Of a stretch of 64,000 nt of DNA, positions 48,422-60,539 are shown piece after piece. Numbering within the stretch: the first letter of the stretch is position 1; each line of letters starts with the position of its first letter. The stretch lies in contig NC_067197.1 in NCBI RefSeq assembly GCF_000699445.3, forward strand, positions 25,589,809-25,653,808, written 5' to 3'. The notes beneath the pieces are model-generated. The model had not been told where the DNA came from. It saw only the letters and a program-made list of their open reading frames with translations, and ran no database searches. The DNA comes from Schistosoma haematobium (lineage: Eukaryota > Platyhelminthes > Trematoda > Strigeidida > Schistosomatidae). A program made the translations under genes and the position numbers.

Positions 48422-48569
48422 ATGCTGAAATCATGAGTCAGTTGAAGCTAGACCACCATTGAAAACCTGGAAGCACTGGACGGCCGTTTCGTCCTGGTAT
48501 GGGACTCCTCAGCAGTGCTTCCAGGTTTTCAATGATGGTCTAGCTTCAACTGACTCATGATTTCAACAT
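48422..48569 (-). mobile_element. Perfect fold-back element, 57-bp arms
   Basis: Arms 48,422-48,478 and 48,513-48,569 are inverted copies with only two differences that I can see; 34 bases lie between them. The arms are the terminal sequence of the tRNA-derived family (TGAGTCAGTTGAAGCTAGAC and CTGGAAGCACTG), but the tRNA-like centre is missing. This makes it the minimal form of the family. Confidence 0.93.
48465..48526 (-). ncRNA. Type I hammerhead ribozyme motif, complete core
   Basis: On the minus strand: helix I 5' strand GCACTG (48,518-48,513), CTGAGGA (48,512-48,506), helix II GTCC/GGAC closing a CATACCA loop, GAAA (48,490-48,487), palindromic ACGGCCGT as minimal helix III, cleavage triplet GTC (48,481-48,479), then CAGTGC, fully complementary to the first helix I strand. 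All invariant core nucleotides of the hammerhead are present. Predicted cleavage is between 48,479 and 48,478. Helix I extends for 57 bp through the fold-back arms. Self-cleavage is predicted from family knowledge and is not shown. Confidence 0.8.
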
Positions 48570-50492
48570 GTGAAATTTCTAAAACTCTCCACAAAACCCA
48601 TTCTGATAATAAAATTATAATTAATTATGTTCTTATTTAAATTGCTTTCTGTGTTAGATTACGTTGTTTATACTCTTTTCTTACTTTTATTTATTTTATT
48701 TATGTGGTGTATGTTTCAGTATAGCATTATATCAAAGTTCGGTGCTTAAACATAACAATAATAACCAGAATATATAAATTCTATTATAATAAATGACTCA
48801 AGTGATGACTGATTTCATTCATTTTATTTGTTTGGATCTTTATCAAAATCTAAATTCTTAGAATGAATGAATTAAGTGATAAATAATATTGGATGACATT
48901 TAAATCAATTCAAAGATGAAATAAATCAAATATAGATTCAATTATTATCCAATACTTCCATGTTTCCCATAGTGATCTAACTTCAATTAATTCATGATGT
49001 CAACTATTGGGAAATGATTCTAATCCATAGTTGTTATACATGATAGTAATCTTAATATAGTTACAAAATTATTTTGTTATGTATTTATAATTGAAAGGAG
49101 ACGAACCTAATTGTAATCATAGACAAATTATTATATTATCATAACTAGATGATTAATTCATGAATGATCCAACGTCAAAATTGTTTTGTTTATTGCATAA
49201 TCATAATCATATAATTCAAATGAATGAAACTTAACGTTTATCATTTGACTAAATGACATTTTTACATTCCGATAGAAAATAATCCCCAACAAAACAAATG
49301 GCTCCAAAAACTGATTAATTGTAGAAAATGTTTTGATTATAAAAATAAAAAATGTTTATCTTTAATATTGTAATTAACCTTTTGAAATTGAAAATTACTA
49401 TGAACATAATGGAGGTTACATGGAAAAAGAATGATAATAATAATAAAGGAAAGGAGTGAAAAGTAATAGTCATGATTAATAAGGATTCTTCACGTTTGAA
49501 TGGTTTTCACAATGAACTAATGTAAATATAGAAAGTAATAAAAAAAAGAAAGAAGAAAAGAAAAGGAGAAAAACATCATTCATTTGAAAGGAAATAACGT
49601 GAATAGTGATTTATTTTCTTATATAGTCACATAGATATGAGAAATGATGTTCATAGATTAAATTACAATCTCTATTGAATAGTTTATGGATTAGATGTTT
49701 AGATAAAATTGTGGTATCTAATCATCAGTTAGTATTTATTTTATTTATTCATAAGATTAAGAGAAAGTTTACAATATGAACTTAAGTACAAATCTACAGT
49801 AGTTCATAGGGAATCTAATGTGATCACTAGTTTATGCATGGTTTCAGGAAATTTAAGTATAAAGATATCAGAGATAAGTAAATAATAATACTGTGTAGTT
49901 AATAACCCTATTCTACTCTGAAATACTTAGTTCAACCTCATAGGACACTGATTATAAAGCTTGATATTTCTTAATTAATTCAAATGTTATACTTTGAAAA
50001 TATATGAAAATACTAATAATTTTGACATTTCCTAAATACTGTGATCTATCCTGTTCCTGCTAAATGAACATCACTTTCAATAACTTAACACAAAACAATT
50101 TGTTCAGACATGAAGGGGGGGTTGAAGTTATAAGTAGGAAAATAAATTTTTTTTTAAACAACACTTTACAATCGATTGGTATATAAATAATCAAATTTTA
50201 ACTAGCAAGTCGCAAATAAGAAGAAACTTTCAACTTGAATTCCAGTTGTACCTTCAGTTCAATAAATAATTTTATTCAGTGAAATGTATCTTGTAAATTA
50301 GCTTACTGGAAAATGTGTTAAAACTCTGTCATATTGAAACAGACTAATCAAGCAGCTTAGATAATGACAATAATTAAAAATAATTGTTGGAAACTTTTTG
50401 ATTGCTTTTAATATTGGATATCCTTTTTTAGTAGCATAGTTATATGAATCACTGATATAAGTAAATAATCAAACTGTACTTTAAACACCTTG
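48570..50492. other. AT-rich gene-free stretch
   Basis: A tail fragment of the tRNA-derived family lies at about 48,955-49,015 (TAGTGATCTAACTTCAATTA then ATTCATGA). Purine-rich runs occur near 49,540-49,575. No gene is seen. Confidence 0.5.

Positions 50493-50529
<37 letters not shown>
50493..50529 (+). repeat. (CTA)n microsatellite, about 12 units
   Basis: An uninterrupted ACT/CTA trinucleotide run ending at CTAG. Confidence 0.95.
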
Positions 50530-52896
50530 GTACAGACCAAAGAATATAATATGTAGATGTACTCAGAAATGCAAAATATAATTTTCAACTATATGAAATA
50601 AGATTATTTTAAGATATATTTTTAAATATCTAAAATATTCATTATTTTATGCTTTATCATATTATTGGAATGTTGATCTTCATGTCAAAATACATGTAGT
50701 TTTGGTTTATTCTTATAGATTATGGTATTATGATAAATGGCGATTATCCATTCATGTATTAGCACAAAGGCATTTTACTGATATTAAACTGAACTTTTAA
50801 AGTTTAACATTAAAAAACAAAAACACACATACACCACTATAAATTTATTATTTAATCCAACGAATATAATTTTGTAACATGAATGTCCATCTATACATGC
50901 TTTTTTTTGGGTTTTTGTTATCCCCCTAAACATGTTATCATCTGAATTAGATTTATGTTCATTGTTTAACCAATCGTAAAGTAACACGCTTGGTCAAGTG
51001 TATTTAACGTTGAAAAATATGAACACTATTACTTATTGTGCCCAACACATAACATCACCTAATTGTATTTCATAAGTGTGCAGACAGATAATGTAGAATA
51101 ATATATGTGTATATGTATTATTCGCAAAATACCATTGAAATAATAAATTGAAATCTATGCGCATATATATTTACTTACCCCTTTTGTTCAACTAATGATC
51201 CTGTTACCTATTATAGGTATATATAGAACTACACAAACACATAAATGCATACTTACACCATATCATAAACTACAGTTCAAGATGTCTGGACAACTAAACA
51301 TTTATTAAAACATTTGGAAACATTATTCATATTCGGTGAAAAATGCGATAAAAATAACATATTACCCTATCATCTATTAAAGCCCATAGATTGTATAACA
51401 TTTTACAAGAATGAATATCATTATGCTACTAATATATATAGATATATACACACATATAGGTGATAAAATTTACAGTGGCAGTAGAAGTGAATGTTGTAGA
51501 CAACACACATAACAACGCATTCTTATGTATACTATGAAATAAATTCTAAAATATAAATTGTGTTTCTTTGGCACAAAAATGAAAGTGATTCTTAAGTAGT
51601 ATAAGAAATATATTAGAAAGAAAATAACTCATAGTATTTGATTCATTTTATTACTGCTTATCTACCAATACTTCATTTCATCTTTTTCTCTCATTCATAT
51701 ACATTTAAATGTGTACATAAATCCATACAAAGAATCTCAATTGTATATTTCCTAACTAAAGTGATAGGGATGTATACATACGATACATAAAAATTAACAT
51801 TCCATTAACCTGGAATCGAAGTCTAATTCTTCAGTTATAAGTATATAGAAAAAGTGTCTCACTAAAGAAAACAAAGAAAAAAAAATAAATAGCCAACTGC
51901 TGTACAATAACAGTAGACAGAATTAGTCTACACTTATACAAAATGTAATGTATGTACATGTTTGTTTTTTTCTAATGTGTGAATGTTTTGTGCATAAAAT
52001 TCATTTATTTATCTAGAAAACAAAAGAATCTTCATATTACTATGATAATGTCTATCATCTTGTAACAATTACACTAACTAGTCAGTATGCTTATCAAATA
52101 CATATACTACTACTATTAATACTACTACTAACAACATTATTAAAGATATAATGTCAGTCATACTTATATATATACACGTTTGATCATTTAAATGTTGACA
52201 TATTTTTGACCTATATGAATTTCATAATAAAGAAACAATTTAAAATACATATTCCATTATAACTATTGTTACTAAGAGTTACGCAATCATTATTTTTCTT
52301 GTTTATACATACAAGATAAAATTCTACATCTTTATCAAAATAATAAAAAAATAAATAAACAAACAACTACACAAGTTTCATTTAGTCTTCATGAAATAAA
52401 TAACTAAAAAAGAAAGAAAAGAAAGAAAGGAGAAAGAAAGAAATAAAAAAAGAAAAAAATTAAAATTGATTATGCCATTTATCACAAAGTTGAACTATTT
52501 CTTCATTATAACAGATCCACTATTTCTTTTATATAAACAAAAATCCAAATTTTTCGGAATTATATTATCATTATTATTATTTCAATTAATGATTAGTTTA
52601 ATGGATCCAGTTCAAGGAATAAAATGGTTGTAAGTGATCCAGTTTTGTAGTTATTTATTTATTTAATTTTAATGAATTGAATTATAAATTAAAGGTGTCA
52701 TTATTGTTTTAAAAGAAGAATCATTTGAAGGAATCTGTTTATAGTTGATAAAATGGTTCTGTATAGAACTAGTCATTGTTTTTTTTATCCTGTTTTTCTT
52801 CGGTCAATTCTCTTTTTCTTATACAATGTCATTAGTTTATTGATTTTATTATAATCTGTATTGTTTTTATGGAATCACTGTCTAACTATAACTATG

Positions 52897-52898
<2 letters not shown>
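50530..52898. other. AT-rich gene-free stretch
   Basis: A purine-rich AAAG/GAAA tract lies at about 52,408-52,460. Short (CTA) clusters occur near 52,105-52,130. No gene is seen. Confidence 0.5.

Positions 52899-52957
<59 letters not shown>
52899..52957. repeat. (TA)n microsatellite, about 29 units
   Basis: An uninterrupted TA run. Confidence 0.97.
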
Positions 52958-52960
<3 letters not shown>

Positions 52961-53149
52961 TTCAAATTGGTTGTTTAATTCCTTTATATAAAACAATCTA
53001 TGATTTATCATGTTTTAGATGCTTGATTTAAAATATTTATCTGATATAAATAAACTGATTATTTAAAGTTCATTTAATCTTAACTGATCAGTTAACATAG
53101 CTGAATCATTACTTAGACGTGTTACCCTCTTATGGAGGAGCATAAACCA

Positions 53150-53645
53150 CTCATTAGCATTGTCTATCCAACTCTGTCTTGGGCAATCTTTTCCAGTTGG
53201 TATTCATCCTTTTCATATCTGCTTCTATTTTCCAACGTAATATGTTCTTCGGCCTTCCTCTTTTCCGTTTCCATTTATGATTCCAAGTTAGCGCTTTCCT
53301 TGTGATGCAATTTGATGATTGCCTCAATGTGTGTCTTGTCCAGTTCCAACGTCTTTTCTTAATTTCTTCCTCAAATGGAACCTGCTTTGTTCTCTCCCAT
53401 AGTAGGCTGTTCTTGATAGTATCCGGCCAACGGATATTGAGTATCTTACATAGATAACTGTTTATAAATACATATAGTTCCCGAAGTTTCAGCTCCTTAC
53501 AGTAGAACTGCCTTGACTTTCATATTAAATATTCTGACTTTGACATTGGTTGACTGTTGCTTGAGTTTCATATGTTCTTCAAATGTAGGAGTGCTGTCTT
53601 TACTTTGCCAATCCTCACCTTTAAAATCTCAATCATACTCGTCGA
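53150..53645 (-). mobile_element. Decayed RTE-type LINE 3' fragment, minus strand
   Basis: The nucleotide sequence is clearly related to 17,440-17,900: the shared CCAAGTTAGCGCTT word is followed by TTTGATGAT, CCAACGTCTTTTCTTAATTTCTTCCTC against CCAGCATCTTTTCCTTATTC, and CCGGCCAACGG against CTGGCCAACAG. Read on the minus strand this is the RTE C-terminal region with many stops. The fragment begins and ends abruptly. Confidence 0.65.
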
Positions 53646-55890
53646 GTTAATAAAATTATTAACCTTTATTTGTCAACAAGCAAAATTTTTAACCCGGGTA
53701 AAATAGTTATCAAATGTTTTTTCAAATTATTATCGTTTGTTGATAAGAAACCATTAACCACCTCATTGCAATCACTAGGAGATTTGAGTAGTCATCATAA
53801 GTTTATCTATGTCAAATTAATGCAGATAGATTTGATAACTTATAAATATAATGAATGATTCAGTCTTCAGATGATTTTATGAATTTACTATTAGTGATAA
53901 AATCCTCTTTTAATCAGGTAAACTGTTTTAAATATTGATTTTTCAAGTACATGATAGCTAGACTATCGAATTTCAATTATGCATAATTCACTTTCTTAAC
54001 AAACTCATGATTACTTTTGACACTAATCGAATTATCTTTATTTTTCATGGAAATACAATTTTACAGGTTCTGTAGCATGTCTGTTTCTCTAATGATTGAA
54101 CAGGACAAAAAATTGACATAACATTTCAGAAACGATTATATATTGGTTACTTCTATTTTAAGTGCTTTATTGTCCCTGTAAAATAATGAGTGGTATGATT
54201 CTGTTTTAAATAAATTTCATACATTGAATAAACCTATTTCGGTTGTTTACTAATGTTCATAGGTAATACATTTTGATGATAGATCACTGATAAAGTTTTC
54301 GATCGATATTTTTGTTTAAAGTGTTTTCATTTGTAATAGCATACTAATGTATAACCATTTTAAAATTCATACATCAAAATTTTGTATCAGAAACCAAAAA
54401 GACTAGACCAGTTGCATCATGATGTTTAATTTACTTACCTAGAAACCATCAAACTCATTATAAGTAAGGTAAACAAACTCGAAGAATAGTTTATTTGAGC
54501 AAAGACAATTATTTTGATGAATCAGTTAATCAACTGTAACCTGTAAGACTAATTTGTAATCAGTATGTTTTTGTTTTTTGGATTGCAATCTATGAGTTTA
54601 GTAAACATAAATTAAAATGCCCAAACAAGAGTCGATACGAAGATTTGATCTTAAATGTTATGAAACACCCAATTTATTGTTCGTGGCACTTCTGCTTAGC
54701 CACTCTAGACACTTTTGACCTTCGCCATAACTGGTCTGTGTATTTTAAGCCAATTTAATTTGGTTTTCATTGAATCTCCGGTTAACTGACATCGCAGAAA
54801 TGCATTAAAAGCTCTAGCTTTTTTCAATGTGTTAGTCAATTTTGTTCCATTACTCATCACTCAAGAGCTGTTACATAATCACACAATTATTTTTTTTCAT
54901 GTAATTCAATATCAAACAAAGAAATACACCTCAAAATGTTATTTAAATTAGGCTTCCAAACTCTAGACATATTAACTAATACTACAGTGTGATAACTTCA
55001 ACAGATTACGAATGCTAAGACGTGCCATTAAGAAAATTACATCTTTATTTTATCGGTTTATTCATTTTTCTCAATACTGAAAATTCCTAGTTTCTCGTAT
55101 TTTCCTTTCCACTTTTTAAATACACTTGACAGAGGAATATAGGATAATAGAAGAGTTAATCTGTGTGCTAGATTTTTCATATACACAAAAAACAAAAACA
55201 TAAACCTGAAGCTAGTCATTCTGAGTTCAGTGATCGTACTGAAAATCAATATTCATTTTAAGCTTTTAGGTGGTTAAAGGTGGTCGACTGAAACTTTTAG
55301 ATATGAATTTCATGCTAGCTCCGGTTCGTTAATAAAGTGTACCACTAATCTCAATGGATTTAATGCCATCAGCGGAATTCGATCTCACATGATCTAATTC
55401 CTCAGTTTGAAATGTTACCATTGGGGTGTTTGGTCCTAAACTATCCGCCAGTAGGACTGAAAAATTTACGATAATTGATCACTGAGAATTGACAGGTAAC
55501 ATGTTTGTTTACAAGTGGGAGTTCTAAGATCACCAAACGCAATACGATTCTGTTCTAATTAACTTTCAAAAAACTTATTTATTTATTATTGGTAGATATG
55601 ATACTAATTATCTTCTTAAGATTTGCATTCGACTTTATAAAAAATTCAGCCTTGTACTTGAAATTTTTCCTAATATGTTTGTTATCTAACTGGCTTATGG
55701 GAAAAACTGAAGATCGTTATGTTTTGTTCTATGTGTAAAACTACTGAAAAGGTCTAAATTACATAATTAATGTCAACGTTCGAACTTCATATCGATTTGT
55801 CATTTCTTGCCTTATATATTTACATTATCACAAATTTATGTCTAATAAAATCTATTTTATCGCATAATTTACATTTTATCATCTAATTAA
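53646..55890. other. Gene-free AT-rich stretch
   Basis: No convincing gene. Frames of 62-63 codons at 53,670 (+) and 55,058 (-) have no domains. Confidence 0.5.
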
Positions 55891-55892
55891 CG

Positions 55893-56000
55893 TCTATGGT
55901 GGTGTGGTCGTGGGTGTGTACTGCTGAAGAATCCCATACTAGGACGAAGTAGCTGTCAATTGCTTCATGGTATTCAGTGGTTGATTAATTACCATTACTC
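55893..56000 (+). repeat. Decayed fragment of the tRNA-derived family
   Basis: GTACTGCTGAAGAATCCCAT, ACTAGGACGAAGTAGCTGTC and a GGTATTCAGTGGTTGAT tail follow the family order. The hammerhead core CTGAAGA still fits CTGANGA and GTC is present, but GAAAC is GAAGT and the helices are poor. Confidence 0.55.
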
Positions 56001-56689
56001 CATTATGTTAACTATGAAATTAACTAATGTTTGTTTACTGACAGCCGAGTGTGTTAAATAAGTTAAATCAAAGGTTTCGAAATATAGTCTGCTTAAGAAA
56101 TATGCACATCATATGCACTAACAGTGTCAGCAGAGTTATGATAGTTAAAGAAATTTATAAAACTGAGAGTCTTACTACTAATTATCTGAATATCAATTTC
56201 ATTATTACGTATCATTTGTCATCGATTTTCCGTTTCTCGGACTTCGTCTCCATATCATATAAATCCCCGTAAATCAATCATGCAACTGTTTCTTCTAATT
56301 TTAGTGCCGCTTATTCATGTATGAAAACTATTTTATCAATACGACAACAGTTTTAAAATAATTAATACTGACCTCGCTACTCTTCTGCTCAAGGTATAGG
56401 CTTCTGTACTTCTGTACAGTTACAGTTTCTGTAGTGTATAGATTTTTGTTTCATGCTCTATTTTCACGACATTTTTTGGTCATGTAAATGTTTAAAAAAA
56501 CAATTCTGATTGGACAACATGACTAGAATCGATTTGATACTCTATACTTCAGCTATTATATTTGCGTTTCACTCCATTTTAAAAAGTCATAACAGATATT
56601 ATAAATATATAAATATATTTCTGTATTACAAACAGCTGAAAAAGTTAATTAAAATAAATTACCAGTATAGGGTTGTGGAGATTGTTGAG

Positions 56690-57030
56690 TTTAGATTGAT
56701 AACATGAATGGATCAACGTTGGATCACCATTGAAAACCTGGAAGCGCTGGACGGCCGTCTCGTCCTAGTATGGGACTTCTCAGCCCTGCACAACCACGAT
56801 CCCGCATGTGGGACTCGAACCCAGGACTTTTGGTCTCGCGCCAACGCTTAACTGAGCCGGTATCCAACGGTGTTAATGTCTAGCTTCAACCAATCCATGA
56901 TACTGCTCGACTGCCTACCATTGTCTTCAGTTAGTAACTACCTCACAACAGACACATACTAGGACAAAACGGCCATCCAGTGTTTCCAGGATTTCAGTAG
57001 TGATCTAACATTGATTCATTTATGAAACCA
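56690..57030 (-). mobile_element. tRNA-derived element, minus strand, with flanking half copy
   Basis: 56,690-56,925 on the minus strand holds the head (GAAGCTAGACATTAACACCG), an A-box-like GGCTCAGTTAAGCG, a B box (GGGTTCGAGTCCC) and a hammerhead block mutated to CTGAGAA and GAGAC. 56,945-57,030 on the plus strand is a 3' half (ACTAGGACAAAACGGCCATC then CAGTGTTTCCAGG) without the CTGANGA half. Confidence 0.75.
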
Positions 57031-58476
57031 ATCTAAACTGAAGTAACTTAATTTGTATTGTTCTTATTATAATAGTTTTTGTCCTTATTTATTCTCAAGA
57101 TAAATAGACTTCATAATTTATTGAAATTTACCGAAATATTTAACAATTTAAAAAGTTGACAAATGCTGTTTATTTACTGATAATTTGATAAGTCTATAAA
57201 CATAAAAGAATAAAAAATATTAAGTATTGCTTAAATCGAGTGGACCTCTCAGCTTGTGCTCAACTAGTTTTAATAAAATTTGATTCTAACCTTAAGAGGT
57301 ATTCATATTAAAATGACGTGATATTCGTGATGTATATTCTTGTCTATTTTACAGTAAATTGTGCATAAATCGAAAGCTAAAACCTACTGATATGGTGTCG
57401 ATATCAATCTGTCTATTCGAAAAATGGCTCTTAGAACATAGGTATATTTTATTCTGATGATCTTCCTTTTGGTTTGTCAAAAGCATTTGACTAGTTGGTT
57501 CTCAGTAAATATTTCATCATATTGATTAAAATTAATGAATGGCATACGATTTATTTATAAATCTTATATATTATTATAGATAGAGGCATTAATTAGTTAC
57601 AGTGGATTCATAGTATTCTTCTAGCATCTTTAAATGGGTACTTGAGAATGATAAGAATCTTAGGATAATCTGATGATAATTTTTTTCATTCAAACGAAAT
57701 AACACTCTTTCGGCTGTAAACTAAAATTTCTTAATAATCAGTAACTATGATTGCTAGGTTTGAAGCTATCACGAGTTCACTTAATCTGCAAACGAGAACA
57801 AGACTCGGTGACCAAAGACCAGTAAGCTAGCTATTGATGCGTCCCAGCCCCGCTAACTAGAGGGAGAAATCTAAGCTTGAATGGGAATTATATTCTGCAA
57901 AACAACCAGAAACCAGAGTGCCTTTGGCGTGAAAACAAAGAAATTCAAATTTTCTAAATAAAATTGCAAAATTAGGTCCTTTCTCAAGTGAGTTCTGGGG
58001 ATCTAACGTCCCCAACAATGATATGCCACATTCAACTTCCATAATATTTCTTTTCTCTACATCATTTTCATGATGTCACAAGACAAAATATTAATCAAGC
58101 GTTAAAATCAAAGAAGATTATGACATTTTTCATTTCATTTGTCATATTATTAATGATTGAGATTAATCATGACATCTTAACACTATCTACTACTGTCTAA
58201 ATTCGAAATTATTATTTTTTCTAAAGTATCCACATATCTAATACCACACCTTTTCTTTTTTTTAAATTTCTACCACCTTTTATTTATTCAAACAAGAATT
58301 TAATTCATTTCATAAACATATTCATTTAAAACAAGAAAAAGAAACATCTATTCGGAATCATAAATCTTGATTGAATTTTCTCTTTTGTCTAAATGTATTT
58401 TAGTTCCCATGACTAGATATTTTTGTATTTCATATTATCCAAGTCTGTTTATCATTATTTAACCACATTGGTAATA

Positions 58477-58479
<3 letters not shown>
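57031..58479. other. Gene-free stretch
   Basis: Nothing recognisable; a 61-codon minus frame at 57,857-58,042 has no motif. Confidence 0.5.

Positions 58480-58526
<47 letters not shown>
58480..58526. repeat. (TA)n microsatellite, about 23 units
   Basis: An uninterrupted TA run. Confidence 0.97.
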
Positions 58527-59200
58527 CTATACAAATAAGCTAATTCAGAGTAACCTGTCCCACTAATGATTACTAATATTACTGACATATAAAGCTAATG
58601 AATGATTATTGAATTTTTACCTTTATATTATCTAAATTCATAAACTATACAACTAATCGAATCGACACCGTTATAAGGATGAATAAATAAGTCGATTAAT
58701 CGACTGATTGATTGATCAAAAAAAAATTAATAATCAAAAAATCTTTTTTTTTTAATTTTTCAACCATTTATTATTTGATTTATAAGAGGTCAAATTCATC
58801 CTCAAAAATTGATTCATTTCGAGTATCATGAAAATAACACAACAGAAATGTATCTATAAATCATTTTAGTATTATTATTATTATTCTCCCTCACATAGAA
58901 ATCTAAGCGTATATAATGTAATCATGAATTACTGGTATTTGCACCTGTATTCATTCCCTGACCAACAACAACAAAAATTTTTTTTCTTTTTTTAAAAATA
59001 AATGTTTGAATGTACCTATACAAGTATACAAATAAGTTTCTATGTATATAGACGTATGCACATTTATTCATTATTATTAATGTGTTTATCTAACATAAAG
59101 GTCGTTTACATGTGTCTACAAACGATATATATATGAAGAAACAAAAAGCAAGAACCACATAAAGGAAGAGGCATGAAGGTATATGTTTTACAATATATAT
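58527..59200. other. AT-rich gene-free stretch
   Basis: A poly-A/poly-T rich pair lies near 58,720-58,760 and there are short ATT runs. No gene is seen. Confidence 0.5.
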
Positions 59201-59204
59201 TTCA

Positions 59205-59500
59205 ACAGTTGAGATCATAAGTCAGTTGAAGCTAGACTACCATGGAAAACATGAAAGCACTGGACGACCGTTTCATCCTATTGTGGAACTCCTCAGTAAT
59301 GTGTATGAACGATCCCGTCTCGCGAGATTCGAACACAGGACCTATCAGTCTCTCGTGCGAACGCTTAATCTCTAGACCATTGAGTTGGCATTCAACGGTG
59401 TTAATGTCTAACTTCAACTAATTCACGAATCTGAGCGACACATTCAACATTGCCTTCGGTGCGTTATTGCCTCACCACTGACCCAGTTGAACTCCACTGG
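59205..59500 (-). repeat. tRNA-derived SINE-like element with complete hammerhead core
   Basis: On the minus strand: head GAAGTTAGACATTAACACCG, A box (TGGTCTAGAGATTAAGCG), B box (GTGTTCGAATCTC), then CTGAGGA (59,296-59,290), helix II GTTC/GGAT with wobbles, GAAAC (59,274-59,270) and GTC (59,265-59,263). Helix I keeps four pairs. All core residues are present although the helices are weaker than in the 48.4-kb copy. A further non-tRNA segment (to about 59,500) precedes the head. Confidence 0.8.
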
Positions 59501-59564
59501 TCACTGCTTCTCATTAGAACTCCAGGATATATCTCTTGAAGTCAGTCACTAGTGAGCATATGGT

Positions 59565-59691
59565 GATTAGTATCAGAAGGGGTTTTGTGGAGATTGTAGT
59601 AATTTCAACAGTTGAGATCATAAGTCCCACAATAGGACGAAGCGGCCGTCCAGTGCTTCCAGGTTTTCCGTGGTGGTCTAGCTTCGAATGA

Positions 59692-59694
<3 letters not shown>
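59565..59694 (+). repeat. Half copy of the tRNA-derived family
   Basis: TATCAGAAGGGGTTTTGTGG, then TAATTTCAACAGTTGAGATC, is the outer arm of the family. It jumps directly to GTCCCACAATAGGACGAAGC and CCAGTGCTTCCAGG, so the centre and the CTGANGA half are deleted. It ends in the (TA)n tract. Confidence 0.75.

Positions 59695-59726
<32 letters not shown>
59695..59726. repeat. (TA)n microsatellite, about 16 units
   Basis: The TA run begins exactly at the end of a family tail (ACTCATATAT...), so it may have grown from the element's own 3' end. Confidence 0.95.
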
Positions 59727-59729
<3 letters not shown>

Positions 59730-59844
59730 CTTTTATGAAATACTTTATTTAAAAGTTGAATAATGAATATTAAATCTATAAACAAGGTTTCTCAAACTAA
59801 AATTATTTATAAAAGAAGTGATTTTATTTATTTTTCAATGGTTA

Positions 59845-59965
59845 AAATCATAAGTCAGTTGAAGCTTGACCACCATGAAAAACGTGAAGGTACTGGATGA
59901 CTGTTTCGTCCTATTGTGGGACTCCTCAGTAATGCGCATTCACGATCTCGCCCCTGAGAGATTTT
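59845..59965 (-). repeat. Truncated tRNA-derived element with intact hammerhead core
   Basis: On the minus strand CTGAGGA (59,929-59,923), helix II GTCC/GGAC, GAAAC (59,907-59,903) and ATC (59,898-59,896) are present. Helix I and the helix III closing pair are damaged. The tRNA part is missing beyond about 59,965. Confidence 0.75.
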
Positions 59966-60535
59966 ATGTGGTTTAAAAAATTCCTAATCCCTTCGTGAAT
60001 AAATTTGAATAAGGAAAACAAAAGGATTGGATGTTTATATATAATACTCTGATTTAAAATGAATAGTACTTGGTTCTTTCTATCTTCTATCATAAAACTA
60101 AATACTTGAATGTCTGTCTTGTTTTTTTTCAACTTGGAGAAATGTAAAACAATGCATTGAAGTAGTAAATACTTTTGATCTTGAAAAGTATACACAACAA
60201 TTTTCTAAAATAGTAAACAAAAATGAATCAAGTATTAATTAATTTTTTTTTATAAAGAGTTAATCTTATATTATAATTTCGTACATAAATGAATAAGGTA
60301 AATTATCTTTAATATTTATTTATTTAGTAACTCTAAGATCAGCCTGTGATGTGAACTGTGAAATTCAACATTCCCCACAAAATCTTTATTACTAATAATG
60401 ATTGTACATTTACCAGTGACTACATTTGAAGTTTTAATGCAGGACTTCTTGTGATAAGCTACGACTGGTGTAGTGAAACCATGTCGAATGTAAGACAGTT
60501 ATCTATCACAGATAACTAAAAACGAATACAAGATA
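59966..60535. other. Gene-free stretch
   Basis: An 89-codon minus frame (59,926-60,195) starts in unique AT-rich DNA and ends in the element; it is not a convincing gene. Confidence 0.5.
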
Positions 60536-60539
60536 CCAT

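Noticed and set aside
50493..50529. CRISPR-like or coding tandem repeat
   Set aside because: It is a simple trinucleotide run without spacers, and the genome is eukaryotic.
59629..59665. Hammerhead in the half copy on the plus strand
   Set aside because: GTCCCACAATAGGACGAAGC is there but the CTGANGA half is deleted at the junction with the outer arm.
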